This document shows positions 1 to 8,449 of a stretch of 64,000 nucleotides of DNA, in pieces. The DNA is from an uncultured Fibrobacter sp. (GTDB lineage Bacteria; Fibrobacterota; Fibrobacteria; Fibrobacterales; Fibrobacteraceae): positions 181,471 through 245,470 of the forward strand of contig NZ_ONDD01000001.1 in NCBI RefSeq assembly GCF_900316465.1. The letters are read 5' to 3'. The position numbers and the translations under genes are program-made. The notes under the pieces are model-generated. The model was not told the origin of the DNA. It ran no database searches and worked only from the letters and a program-made list of their open reading frames with translations. Positions within the stretch are counted from its first letter, which is position 1. Every line of letters starts with the position of its first letter.

Positions 1-1726
1 TTTCCGGATCATAAAGCGGAGCTACGGCCGCATACCAGGCATGTGTCTTTTCGCCCTTCTTCCATTCACCGGAACCGGTTTTGGCGCCCACACGAATTCC
101 AGGGATAGCGCCGCGTTTACCCGTTCCGCCCGGATGGTTCACCACGGAATCCATGGCAGCAAGCAAAATACGGTGCGTATACGGTTTCATGTTACCCGGG
201 CGCACGATTTCGGGCTCATAGCGGCGAACCACGTTTCCGTCGATGTCGCGGAGTTCCTTCATGAAGTGCGGTCTGTAAACGCCCTTACCCGTCGCCAAGG
301 AACCTATCAAGGTTGCCTGCTGCAAAGGAGTCACGATCTGTCCTTGGCCAATCGAAAGGTTCAAGATCAAGCCGCGAGCCCAGCGCCAACCCAAGCGTTT
401 GTTCTTCTGGTTAAACGACGCCGAATCCGGGAGCCAGCCACCCTTTTCGCCGGGGATGTCGACTCCAAGCGGTTTTTCGCCCAAGCCAAAGCGCCGGCCA
501 AATTCATTAATGCGGGCCATATCGATATCGAGACCGGCCTGGTAAAAGAACACGTCGCAACTCAGGCGAATCGCATTCACCACATTCAAGCTGCCATGCG
601 TGCCCCAACATTTCTGGTAGCGCGCCCCGTACTGGTAGCCACCTGTACAGGGCTTGGAATAATATTTATTCTCCGTCAAAATTCCGCTTTCAAGGCCCGC
701 GCCCGCCGTCACCAGTTTAAAAACAGATGCCGGCGGATACGTACCCGAAATCGCGCGGTTCGTGAGCGGTCTCATGGAATCAAGCGCCACATGCGCCCAG
801 CCCTTGTTACGCTCGCGCTTTTTCAGCGAGAAAATGTTCGGGTCCAGCCTCGGCGAAGAAACCATCGCCAAAATTTCACCATTGCGCGGATCAATCGCCA
901 CAAGCGCACCTTTCGCAGAATCGGGAATCGCCTCTTCGGCAACCTTCTGCAAGCGCAAATCAATCGTCGACACCAAGCGAAGTCCCGGCACAGGCTCCGT
1001 CCCCTCGACACCGTCAAGCGAGCCCACTTCGCGGCCAGAGGCATTCACTTCCACAAGCTTCATGCCATTAACACCGCGGAACTCCTTGTCGTAAAATTGT
1101 TCAAGTCCCTTTTGCCCAATTCGGTCGCCCTGCGTATAGCCTTCGTATTCCGGCAGCTTGAGCTGTTCTTCCGAAATTTCGCTGGTGTAACCCAGTGCAT
1201 GCGAGGCCAGCGTGCCGTAAGGGTATTCGCGACGCGATTCAATCACCGTCATGACACCAGGCAATTCTTCGGAACGTTCTTCGATAATGGCAACCTGTTC
1301 GGCAGTTGCATCTTCCAGCAGGCGAATCGGCCTATTCTTGATCCAGCGAGAACGCTGGAATGCCGTATCCAGAGAAAGGGAATCAAAGAGTCGCTCTCCC
1401 GCAACATCCTTAATGCCCAGCAACTTGTGAAACAACGAATCTCGTTCCGCTTTTTTGCGGGGCATGTTTATCGCCGTCAAGGCAATCTGGTAAGAAGGGC
1501 GATTACGCACCAGCACTTCGCCGTTTCGGTCATAAATGTATCCGCGTTCGGCAACCAAGACCACTTTACGCAAGCGGTTGTTTTCGGAACGTTGCAGGTT
1601 TTCGTCGTAATGGGTGAACTGCAGCGAAAACAAGCGCAAAATGAGAACGAAAAACAAGACCACGACACCTGTCATGTAAATCAATACATTCCAGTTCCTG
1701 TTTTGCAGGGTCTCGTTTTCGGACAT
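1..1726 (-). CDS. mrdA: Penicillin-binding protein 2 (elongation transpeptidase), C-terminus cut by window edge
   Basis: Class B penicillin-binding protein that cross-links peptidoglycan during lateral wall growth with RodA and MreBCD. About 575 codons are visible. An N-terminal membrane anchor (residues about 12-30) is followed by the PBP dimerisation region, then the transpeptidase: SxxK box SVFK near residue 333-336, an SCD triad (SxN position) further on, and KTGSG near residue 549. The start is the ATG at 1726, four bases after the mreD stop, so it is the last visible gene of mreB-mreC-mreD-mrdA. Only the final part of the transpeptidase domain is missing, outside the window. rodA would be the expected next gene but cannot be seen. 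Confidence 0.95.
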   Translation of the reverse strand, partial: MSENETLQNRNWNVLIYMTGVVVLFFVLILRLFSLQFTHYDENLQRSENNRLRKVVLVAERGYIYDRNGEVLVRNRPSYQIALTAINMPRKKAERDSLFHKLLGIKDVAGERLFDSLSLDTAFQRSRWIKNRPIRLLEDATAEQVAIIEERSEELPGVMTVIESRREYPYGTLASHALGYTSEISEEQLKLPEYEGYTQGDRIGQKGLEQFYDKEFRGVNGMKLVEVNASGREVGSLDGVEGTEPVPGLRLVSTIDLRLQKVAEEAIPDSAKGALVAIDPRNGEILAMVSSPRLDPNIFSLKKRERNKGWAHVALDSMRPLTNRAISGTYPPASVFKLVTAGAGLESGILTENKYYSKPCTGGYQYGARYQKCWGTHGSLNVVNAIRLSCDVFFYQAGLDIDMARINEFGRRFGLGEKPLGVDIPGEKGGWLPDSASFNQKNKRLGWRWARGLILNLSIGQGQIVTPLQQATLIGSLATGKGVYRPHFMKELRDIDGNVVRRYEPEIVRPGNMKPYTHRILLAAMDSVVNHPGGTGKRGAIPGIRVGAKTGSGEWKKGEKTHAWYAAVAPLYDPE

Positions 1727-1730
1727 TCCC

Positions 1731-2222
1731 TTAAGCATGCTTCTTCTTTTTACTGCCTAAATCCAGGTAGAAGAATATACCGCCAATCAGCATTGTATAA
1801 ATGCATTCAGGCAGCGATTTCGTGAGGAACAAATTCGTGACAACGTCTTTAGAAAGTCCCGTGATCGCAAAGTAAATCATGTCGCTCACAAAAAAGCCCA
1901 AGCCAAGCACGCCGACTTTAGCAGGCAAATTGAGCGAAAGGAATCGTTCTTCAAGCTGCCCCACCGCATAACCGACCACCGTCATGGCAATCGTATTTGC
2001 ACCGAGCCATTCCACCGGAGCATACACGTCTTGCGTAAAGCCTGCGACAAAGCCCCAAAAACATCCGGCCGTAGGGCCCCTTCTAATGGCCATCGCCACA
2101 ATAAAGATAATCACAAAATCAGGCGCCACATCAAAGAAGCTAAGCCATTCGGCAACCGTCATTTGCAAGGCAAACACGATTACAAACAAAATAAGCGATT
2201 TGAGCCACCCTAAGTTATTCAT
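1731..2222 (-). CDS. mreD: Rod shape-determining protein MreD
   Basis: Polytopic inner-membrane protein of about 163 residues with five to six hydrophobic segments and a short Lys-rich tail (KKKK), the usual size and profile of MreD, which links MreC to the wall-elongation complex. I chose the ATG at 2222; an in-frame TTG lies one codon upstream. The gene overlaps the 3' end of mreC by 8 bases and is followed by mrdA after 4 bases, so translation is probably coupled. Assignment rests on topology and position between mreC and mrdA, since MreD sequences diverge strongly. Confidence 0.9.
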   Translation of the reverse strand: MNNLGWLKSLILFVIVFALQMTVAEWLSFFDVAPDFVIIFIVAMAIRRGPTAGCFWGFVAGFTQDVYAPVEWLGANTIAMTVVGYAVGQLEERFLSLNLPAKVGVLGLGFFVSDMIYFAITGLSKDVVTNLFLTKSLPECIYTMLIGGIFFYLDLGSKKKKHA

Positions 2223-3042
2223 CAAGCAGCTCCCTGATTATCCAATCCGGTTCCTTTTCCATCACGAACACTTCTTCAAGAATCGAAAAATCCTGGAAAG
2301 GTTCCACTTCCATCTGGCGCATTACATCGAGATCGGACTTGCGGACTTCTTTTACAGTGCCCACAGGAATGCCCTTCGGGAAAATGCCTCCCAAGCCAGA
2401 AGTCACAAGCGTATCGCCCGCATGCACGCCCGCATGGGTCGGAACAAGTGCCGTCAAGCGAACACCGTCCATCGATTCCAAAAAGCCCACCACGCGAGTG
2501 CGACGATCCATTACAGACAACTTAAGGTTCGGATCCACGAGCAACTGCACGCGCGAATGGCTCATACTCGCTTTCGAAATTTTTCCGACCAAACCGTTCA
2601 TCGAAAACACGGGCATGTCTTCTTTCACGCCATGCTCCGTACCGCGGTTAATCACCATCGTCGTAAGGAATCTTCCGGGGTTGTGTCCAATCACGCGGGC
2701 CGTCACGATCGGGAAATCCCATTTGTCGTCAAATCGGACTAGCGTATGCAGTCGGGCGAGTTCCTGCAAGCCTTCGCGGGCATGGTAGGTTTCTTGCCTC
2801 AAGCGTGCGTTTTCTTCTTTCAGTTGTTCGTTTTCAAGTGCTACAGCCTTGTAATGTCCCACCGCAGACACAATGCGCTGCGCCGGGAAATACAGCGTCG
2901 ACACTGCCGACGAGACAATACTCTCGCGAATCGTGTTCGGCGCCTGCCTCATCAAAAGGCCGAGAGCCAAGAAAAAGACAAAGGCAACGATACCGTGCCT
3001 TTGTGTAAACAAGTCGACAATAAAGCGAATCGCCCTAAGCAT
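2215..3042 (-). CDS. mreC: Rod shape-determining protein MreC
   Basis: Bitopic periplasmic scaffold of the elongasome, 275 residues, typical length. A membrane segment lies near residues 17-30, then a coiled coil (about 65-95, rich in Glu/Leu/Arg) and the beta-rich MreC core with the conserved pattern VINRGTEHGV and, near residue 145, the GLVGKI block, followed by VTSGLGGIFPKGIPVG. It lies 14 bases downstream of mreB and overlaps mreD, so it is cotranscribed with both. No anomaly seen. Confidence 0.95.
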   Translation of the reverse strand: MLRAIRFIVDLFTQRHGIVAFVFFLALGLLMRQAPNTIRESIVSSAVSTLYFPAQRIVSAVGHYKAVALENEQLKEENARLRQETYHAREGLQELARLHTLVRFDDKWDFPIVTARVIGHNPGRFLTTMVINRGTEHGVKEDMPVFSMNGLVGKISKASMSHSRVQLLVDPNLKLSVMDRRTRVVGFLESMDGVRLTALVPTHAGVHAGDTLVTSGLGGIFPKGIPVGTVKEVRKSDLDVMRQMEVEPFQDFSILEEVFVMEKEPDWIIRELLDE

Positions 3043-3056
3043 CGAGCCCTGTCAAA

Positions 3057-4079
3057 TTAGTTCGAAGATGCAATCAAAACCGGGCGATATTTATCCAGGT
3101 CTTCGAGAATGCGAGCCGCACCCTTACAGACGCAAGTCAGAGCTTCATCAATCACGTTCACCGAAAGACCCGTTTCCTTACGGATACGTTCATCAAAGCC
3201 GCGCAGCTGAGAACCACCACCCGTCATGATGATACCCTTGTCGTAAATATCGGCAGAGAGTTCCGGCGGAGTAATGCTCAAGGCCTGCTTCACGGCTTCG
3301 ATAATGGCCGTCACAGGTTCATTCAAGGCTTCACGGATTTCGGCGCTGTTAATGGTCGTGGTACGCGGCATGCCTGCCAAGAAGTCATGACCCTTCACTT
3401 CCATGGTCAGTTCTTCTTCAAGCGGGCTTGCAGAGCCAATCTGGATCTTGATCTGTTCTGCAGTGCTATCACCCACGCAAAGATTGTACATGGTACGGAG
3501 GTAGCGGACAATGGCCTCGTCCATTTCGTCACCGCCCACACGCACAGAGGCGTTGCAAACGGTGCCGTTCAAAGCGATCACGGCGATATCGGAAGTACCA
3601 CCGCCAATATCCACAATCATGTTACCCACAGGGTCTTCCACAGGAATGCCCATACCGATAGCGGCAGCCATAGGTTCATGTACCAGGTGAACTTCCTTGG
3701 CACCGGCCTGCTTGGCAGCATCGATCACGGCACGCTTTTCCACTTCGGTAATTCCAGAAGGAACACCGACCACCACGCGGGGTTTCACCATCCACAGCGG
3801 GTACTTCTGCACGCGCTTGATGAATGTCTGCAAAAGGTTTTCTACCAGTTCGAAATCGGCAATCACGCCATCACGCATCGGGCGCACGGCACGGCTTTCG
3901 CCAGGCGTACGGCCAAGCATCTTTTTCGCTTCGAAACCGATGGCAGAGACACGGTTATTTTTGCTGTCCACCGCAATAACCGTAGGTTCATTAATGACAA
4001 TTCCCTGACCTGCCACATGGACCAACGTATTCGCTGTGCCGAGGTCAATACCGATATCGCAAGAAAAGAGGCCGAACAA
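3057..4079 (-). CDS. mreB: Actin-like cell-shape protein MreB
   Basis: Bacterial actin that forms membrane-associated filaments steering lateral wall synthesis. 340 residues, full length. Nucleotide-binding motifs are intact: phosphate-1 GIDLGTANT near residue 10, phosphate-2 VDIGGGTSDIAV near residue 160, and the adenosine motif GGGSQLRG near residue 290. The start codon in this frame is TTG at 4079 (TTG TTC GGC), preceded at 9 bases by AGGA; I see no in-frame ATG that would keep the conserved N-terminus. First gene of the mreBCD-mrdA operon; the upstream stretch is A/T-rich and presumably carries the promoter. Confidence 0.97.
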   Translation of the reverse strand: MFGLFSCDIGIDLGTANTLVHVAGQGIVINEPTVIAVDSKNNRVSAIGFEAKKMLGRTPGESRAVRPMRDGVIADFELVENLLQTFIKRVQKYPLWMVKPRVVVGVPSGITEVEKRAVIDAAKQAGAKEVHLVHEPMAAAIGMGIPVEDPVGNMIVDIGGGTSDIAVIALNGTVCNASVRVGGDEMDEAIVRYLRTMYNLCVGDSTAEQIKIQIGSASPLEEELTMEVKGHDFLAGMPRTTTINSAEIREALNEPVTAIIEAVKQALSITPPELSADIYDKGIIMTGGGSQLRGFDERIRKETGLSVNVIDEALTCVCKGAARILEDLDKYRPVLIASSN

Positions 4080-4129
4080 GATCCAATCCTTTTTTAAGAT
4101 TTAACTTCCGTAAAAAAAATATAAAAAAA

Positions 4130-4501
4130 CTACCGCAACGTGTCCGCGCCGAACTTCCATTCTTTCTTGTAGCGGTCCCAACCGCGCGTATTCACGTCGT
4201 AGCGATACTTGCGCTTCTCGTGCATGGCGATGTCTTTGTAGATAAAGAAATCAACCTCGGCATAGGCCGCATAAATGCGGGCCTCTGCGCCATCGAAAAG
4301 CCTAAAGTCCTTGACTCGGTAATAAGGCGTATCCAAGAGCCCTTCGCGCGTTTTAGAAGACTTGATGGTTTCAGCCACCATGAACTTCAAGTCATCTTGC
4401 AGGTAATTAGTTAATTTGTTCTCAATACGTTCCGTCGGTTCGGAACAACCCACAAGAAAGGCCGCAAAAGTCAATACACAAACAAGTAATCTCATGCCCA
4501 T
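4130..4501 (-). CDS. Small predicted lipoprotein, function unknown
   Basis: About 123 residues from the ATG at 4501 (an ATG at 4495 is also possible). The N-terminus is a lipoprotein signal, MGMRLLVCVLTFAAFLVGC, with lipobox LVGC. The mature part is polar and mixed alpha/beta with several Tyr, Arg and Asp residues and ends in GADTLR; I recognise no family. It sits between the terminator of the upstream outer-membrane gene and mreB, on the same strand as both, so it may be its own transcription unit reading toward mreB. Confidence 0.7.
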   Translation of the reverse strand: MGMRLLVCVLTFAAFLVGCSEPTERIENKLTNYLQDDLKFMVAETIKSSKTREGLLDTPYYRVKDFRLFDGAEARIYAAYAEVDFFIYKDIAMHEKRKYRYDVNTRGWDRYKKEWKFGADTLR

Positions 4502-4550
4502 AAAGTAGAAAATCAACCGCCGAAAAAGAAATTGCCACAAGCAACAAAAA

Positions 4551-4570
4551 CGCCCCTTCCAAGAGGGGCG
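4551..4570 (-). terminator. Rho-independent terminator after the outer-membrane protein gene
   Basis: Seven-base stem CGCCCCT/AGGGGCG (4551-4557 and 4564-4570), six-base loop, followed on the minus strand by TTTTTGTTGC. Located 35 bases past the stop of the gene ending at 4605. Confidence 0.85.
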
Positions 4571-4604
4571 TCTTCGTATTCAAGTCCGAGCAATTCCGTA
4601 GGAA

Positions 4605-5912
4605 TTAGAACGAGTAGGTAGCATCGAGGCGAGAGAAGATGCGGCCTTCACCCTGGAACGGGTTGCGGAACAGCAGGTCTTCTGCAACAGTCACGTCGAT
4701 CTTCAGGCGTTCTTCGATATTGATACCGAAACCGAATCCAACGTGGTCGTCGGCAGAGCCGTCAGCCAGCGGGTTGGTAGAGAAGAACGTACCGTCGTCC
4801 TTGCAAATGCCATAGCGGGAATCGGAGTAGTTGTTCTTGGAGTTCACGTCGCAATCGGTGTAGAGAATGGACTTCTGGCCACCCACACGGATAACGAACC
4901 AATCCCACCAAATGTTACGTTCGATACCGAAGCTGACCTTGCCGCCAACATCGGAACGCTTGTCCCAATGAGGATCTTCGTCGTCACGGGCATCATAAAT
5001 CCATGCGCCACCGTTCACAGTCTTGTCGTAGAACCAGTCATGAGCCTTCTTCTGATTCCAGATGAAGTCAAGACCAAGCCAGAAGAAACCGCGATCCATA
5101 GCGACGTTAATGCCCATACCAGCTTGAGCATGCTTGTCTTCGATACCAGGAGCCTGAGCGAGCTTGATAGAAGCGGCCGGAACCAGTTCACCATCAATTG
5201 CTTCCATGGTGAAGAAAGCGCGAGCCTTGGCGAGAATCGTGAAATCGCCATCGTCAAAGAAGCTGTGGCGATCCGGGCCATACTGCACACGAGCAATACC
5301 GCCAGACACTTCGTAGGAGGTGCCGCTACCCGTCTGGAAGTTCAAACCTGCGTCCAACTGAACGAGAGATGCATAAGCATCGTCGTTAGTCTGGTAGGTG
5401 CCGCTTTCATCGAGGTCGCCGCCATCCTGATGAGCGATATAAATATGCAAGCCCCAAGCGTCACCACTGGAGAACGTGCCGCCCAAGAAGCCATCAAAGT
5501 TCGTCACCGTTTCAGGAACAACAGCGTAGGTGCTCTTACCAGTCTGCACGTAGTCCGGCAGATACATGGCGAGGTCGTTGTTGACGCGGCCAAAGAGACC
5601 ACCGATCGAGAACTTCGGGTCGGGAATATTGTCTTCACCAAAAGAAATCGAGAAGATGCCACCAAAAGTCGGGTGCTGCGGATCAACATTGCCGCCAGCA
5701 GACATGTTGTTGTCGGTATAGGCACCGAAACCACCGATCAAATAGTTGGAGTAAAGATTTACGTTTGCGGGGTTATCGAAGATGCTTACATCGTCCATGA
5801 TGTAAGTAGAGTTCTTGCCCATGGATTCAACACGTGCAAAGGTTGCAAAAGCAGAACCCACGCCAAGAATACCGAATGCGGCTCCAACCGCGGCAGCTGT
5901 TCTTAAGTTCAT
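4605..5912 (-). CDS. Outer-membrane beta-barrel protein, PorV/PorQ-like, Fibrobacter type
   Basis: 435 residues with a Sec signal peptide (hydrophobic residues 6-22, likely cut after SAFA). The mature start has the FDNPANVNLYSNYLIGG pattern, similar to the asparagine-proline-alanine block near the N-terminus of PorV/FadL-like barrels, and the sequence alternates polar and aromatic residues throughout, ending in DATYSF with a terminal Phe as in substrates of the BAM complex. Contains EF-hand-like acidic stretches but no enzyme motif. Start ATG at 5912 is preceded by AGGAG. It follows the ExbD/AgmX genes on the same strand behind a strong terminator (about 6043-6060), so it is probably transcribed separately. 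Confidence 0.75.
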   Translation of the reverse strand: MNLRTAAAVGAAFGILGVGSAFATFARVESMGKNSTYIMDDVSIFDNPANVNLYSNYLIGGFGAYTDNNMSAGGNVDPQHPTFGGIFSISFGEDNIPDPKFSIGGLFGRVNNDLAMYLPDYVQTGKSTYAVVPETVTNFDGFLGGTFSSGDAWGLHIYIAHQDGGDLDESGTYQTNDDAYASLVQLDAGLNFQTGSGTSYEVSGGIARVQYGPDRHSFFDDGDFTILAKARAFFTMEAIDGELVPAASIKLAQAPGIEDKHAQAGMGINVAMDRGFFWLGLDFIWNQKKAHDWFYDKTVNGGAWIYDARDDEDPHWDKRSDVGGKVSFGIERNIWWDWFVIRVGGQKSILYTDCDVNSKNNYSDSRYGICKDDGTFFSTNPLADGSADDHVGFGFGINIEERLKIDVTVAEDLLFRNPFQGEGRIFSRLDATYSF

Positions 5913-6042
5913 TGGAAAACTCCTATTGAAATTTCTGTTTTAAAGTTAGTTTAATTAAACGAAAAACGCAATAAAATTTTAAACAAAAGTCAACTTTTTT
6001 TATACAAACCGACTGGAACCGTTATCTACAATACAAAAAAGG

Positions 6043-6060
6043 CCGGACTTGACAGTCCGG
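6043..6060 (-). terminator. Rho-independent terminator after the AgmX/TonB-type gene
   Basis: CCGGACT-TGAC-AGTCCGG hairpin flanked by AAAAAA and TTTTTT, so it may work on both strands. On the minus strand it lies 24 bases past the stop at 6084. Confidence 0.88.
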
Positions 6061-6083
6061 TCTTTTTTCAAGTTTTCGCCGAA

Positions 6084-7022
6084 TTATTCGGAGAAGGTGA
6101 ACGGGATCGTAACAGTGGTGTTACCAGACTTCACCTTGCTGAACTTCCAGCGGCTCACAGCGTTCTTGACTTCGCCGTCAAATTCGCCGTAACCGGTCGT
6201 AGAAGAAGCAATGGAGATGCTGATGATTTCGCCACCCGGAGCGATCGTGAACTTCAAGGTAACCTTACCCTGGAAGCCCGGTTTCTTCTTCAGGAACTTG
6301 TTATAGATGTGGCGGAGACCCGGAGTACGCTGACGCACAACCTTCATGATGTCTGCAGCGGAACGAGATCCACCACCGGCACCCATGTCGATATCGCGTT
6401 CAGACGGAGTCCTGATGGAACCCTTAGCCTTGGTAGCGATACCACCGCCACCGCCGCCGAGAAGACCTGCCAGGCCGTCACCGATACCACCGGAACCACC
6501 TTCGGCATAACCTTCGTTAAAGCCACCATCTGCCTTACCGCGACGACCACCGAGAACGGTCTTACCCGTCGTCTGGAGGCCAGCCACGTCCTTCAGCACC
6601 TTATCGATGTCCTTAGAGAACTTCTGGTTCTTCATGAGGTCATAGGCGCCTGCAGAGGCATTCTTGGTCTGAGCAGTCAAGAGCTTAAGCACACCACGAG
6701 TCTGGGGAGCGTTGGGCTGACCCTTACCACGCGGCTTGCCGCCACCACCAGCCTTCTTACGAGGCTTCTTGGGTTCTTCCTTCTTCTTCTCTTCCTTCTT
6801 CTCTTCCTTCTTTTCATCGATGGTCATAGAAGCAGTAAGATCAGCAGCGGCAGAGTCGTCGAACACGACTTCGTCCACCACCTGTTCGTACATGGAAGCC
6901 CAAAGGCAGATAGCCAAAGCTACGACTAAAGAGATACCGGCAATAGCACCCATCTTCTTGTCGGATTCCGGCATCAGGGACGCTACTAACGGATCCATTT
7001 CGGGAGTATTCTTTTTAGCCAT
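6084..7022 (-). CDS. AgmX/PglI-type TonB-like energy-coupling protein
   Basis: 312 residues. Order: cytoplasmic N-terminus, one membrane anchor (about residues 27-43), a Lys/Glu-rich extended stretch (EEKKEEKKEEKKKEE), Gly-rich linkers (GGGGKPRGKGQP, LLGGGGGG), and a C-terminal TonB/AgmX-type domain that includes FLKKKPGFQGKVTLKFTIAP and ends in TIPFTFSE. TonB-like proteins take energy from an ExbB/ExbD-type channel and transmit it across the periplasm. The start is ATG 7022, directly behind GGGGAGGAATAATT; a longer open frame upstream overlaps exbD and is not used. Last gene of the TolQ-ExbD-ExbD-AgmX run, 2 bases from its neighbour. In myxobacteria AgmX/GltJ-type proteins belong to the gliding machinery; a similar role here is inference. 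Confidence 0.82.
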   Translation of the reverse strand: MAKKNTPEMDPLVASLMPESDKKMGAIAGISLVVALAICLWASMYEQVVDEVVFDDSAAADLTASMTIDEKKEEKKEEKKKEEPKKPRKKAGGGGKPRGKGQPNAPQTRGVLKLLTAQTKNASAGAYDLMKNQKFSKDIDKVLKDVAGLQTTGKTVLGGRRGKADGGFNEGYAEGGSGGIGDGLAGLLGGGGGGIATKAKGSIRTPSERDIDMGAGGGSRSAADIMKVVRQRTPGLRHIYNKFLKKKPGFQGKVTLKFTIAPGGEIISISIASSTTGYGEFDGEVKNAVSRWKFSKVKSGNTTVTIPFTFSE

Positions 7023-7024
7023 AA

Positions 7025-7519
7025 TTATTCCTCCCCTCCGTTCTTCTGCATAACGGCGAATGCAATGTGCGTATAGCCAGAGAAGCCACAAGTAGCCATG
7101 ACCTTATACATTGCATCGTAAGGGATGTTCTTGTCGATCTGCACAATGATGTTACCGGCTTCGTCAGCAGGAAGACCCATCTTGAGGGCGTGTTCCTGTT
7201 CCGTTGCGCGGCGTTCCTTAAGAACGGAGTCCACCTTGGTCACAAGAAGATCTTCTTGCTTCAAGACGTCTTCGGTAGGAACGATCTTTGCGTTATCGAC
7301 CACAACGTAGTTGTTATCGACCACGACCGTCAGAGCCACTTCCTTCGGCTGCACCTTAGAGGTAGACACCGGAAGGATGAGGTTTTCGGCCTGGGTCAAA
7401 AGCTGACCTTCAGCGTCCAAGTTCTTGATCATGAACACCAGAATAATGGTCATCATGTCCATCATGGACGTGAGGGAGAAAGGTACGTCTTCGCTAAATT
7501 TACGAGTTCTTCTAGCCAT
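7025..7519 (-). CDS. ExbD/TolR-family proton-channel subunit (Asp present)
   Basis: 164 residues: short basic N-terminus (MARRTRKF), a single membrane helix near residues 15-32 with the conserved aspartate in SMMDMMTIILVFM, then a periplasmic ExbD fold with VQIDKNIPYDAMYKVM near the end. The Asp is the proton-relay residue of ExbD/TolR/MotB-like stators. GGGAGG inside the end of the preceding gene gives a good ribosome site, and the gap to that gene is 2 bases. Pairs with the TolQ-like subunit at 8450-9070. Confidence 0.88.
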   Translation of the reverse strand: MARRTRKFSEDVPFSLTSMMDMMTIILVFMIKNLDAEGQLLTQAENLILPVSTSKVQPKEVALTVVVDNNYVVVDNAKIVPTEDVLKQEDLLVTKVDSVLKERRATEQEHALKMGLPADEAGNIIVQIDKNIPYDAMYKVMATCGFSGYTHIAFAVMQKNGGEE

Positions 7520-7521
7520 GA

Positions 7522-8409
7522 TTAACCTCCCAGCTTAGCAAGGTTGATCTTGCTGAAACCGGCTTCTTTAGCACGGTCCATAAGTTGAATGATCTTATCG
7601 AACTGGGTGTCGTCGTTAGCAACGATGATGATGTTATCGACGTCTTCGAGGTCAATGAACTGCGTATGGATCTGAATCAGGTCCTTAGCGATCAAGTCGT
7701 AAGCAGACAGCGGGTAGATGATGTTCTTTGCAGCCACATCCGGTTTCAGCGTACGAGCCGAGTTCGGAGTGAGGGTTGCAAGCACAGCGCCTGCGCTCGG
7801 CTTCTTGAGCATCGGCGGCGGGGTCAGACCCATAGCGCCTTCGCCAGGAGCAGCGAGGAATGAGTTGTTACCGTCCACGTATGCGCTGTCAGGCACATTT
7901 TCGGACTGAGAAGAATACACGGCCCAAATCACGCGGCCCGGGTCTTCTTCGGATTCCTTGTTGATGGCCCAGAGTTCGATGGATTCGATTTCATAAAGAT
8001 ACTTTTCTTTATCCATTTCGGATCCGTCTTTGCACTTGGGACCATGACCGCTTTCCACGGCCGACTTCACATCTTCCGGCGCATGCGTAATGAGCTGCGC
8101 ATCAGACTTGCAACGGAACGTCCACATTTCCTTGAAGTAAACGTTCGGCTGGAAACCACCGCGGGCACCGATCACCAGATAGTCACTGGTAATAGCGAGC
8201 GAGAGGTTAAGAGCCTGCTGGTCCGGTTCCGGAGGCGTATCGTTGTCCATGTTCATCATGCTGCGTTCCGGCATGTTGATTTCAACGATAGCAAGCTTGG
8301 AGAAGGCGGTCATAGACAACAGCATAGGAATCAGGATAGTGAACAAGCCCATCGCCGGCAACAGGTCCGGTTCTTCAGGCTTGGCTGGTTTCTTGAGTTC
8401 TTTTGCCAT
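7522..8409 (-). CDS. ExbD/TolR-like subunit, enlarged and lacking the membrane Asp
   Basis: 295 residues, much longer than ordinary ExbD (about 140). N-terminal Lys/Pro/Glu-rich segment, one hydrophobic helix at about 19-40 reading LLPAMGLFTILIPMLLSMTA, then a long periplasmic part whose C-terminus (YDLIAKDLIQIHTQ to MDRAKEAGFSKINL) resembles the ExbD periplasmic domain. At the position where ExbD carries a proton-relay Asp this helix has no acidic residue. It is cotranscribed with the second ExbD copy, which keeps the Asp, so the pair could form a hetero-dimer with one active protonation site. The family call is from layout and the C-terminal pattern. Confidence 0.75.
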   Translation of the reverse strand: MAKELKKPAKPEEPDLLPAMGLFTILIPMLLSMTAFSKLAIVEINMPERSMMNMDNDTPPEPDQQALNLSLAITSDYLVIGARGGFQPNVYFKEMWTFRCKSDAQLITHAPEDVKSAVESGHGPKCKDGSEMDKEKYLYEIESIELWAINKESEEDPGRVIWAVYSSQSENVPDSAYVDGNNSFLAAPGEGAMGLTPPPMLKKPSAGAVLATLTPNSARTLKPDVAAKNIIYPLSAYDLIAKDLIQIHTQFIDLEDVDNIIIVANDDTQFDKIIQLMDRAKEAGFSKINLAKLGG

Positions 8410-8449
8410 GTTTTATAACTCCGTTAAAATTATCTCTCTATCTCTTCGA

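Noticed and set aside
41..1825. 594-residue plus-strand open frame
   Set aside because: Exactly opposite the PBP2 gene, whose three transpeptidase motifs are clear.
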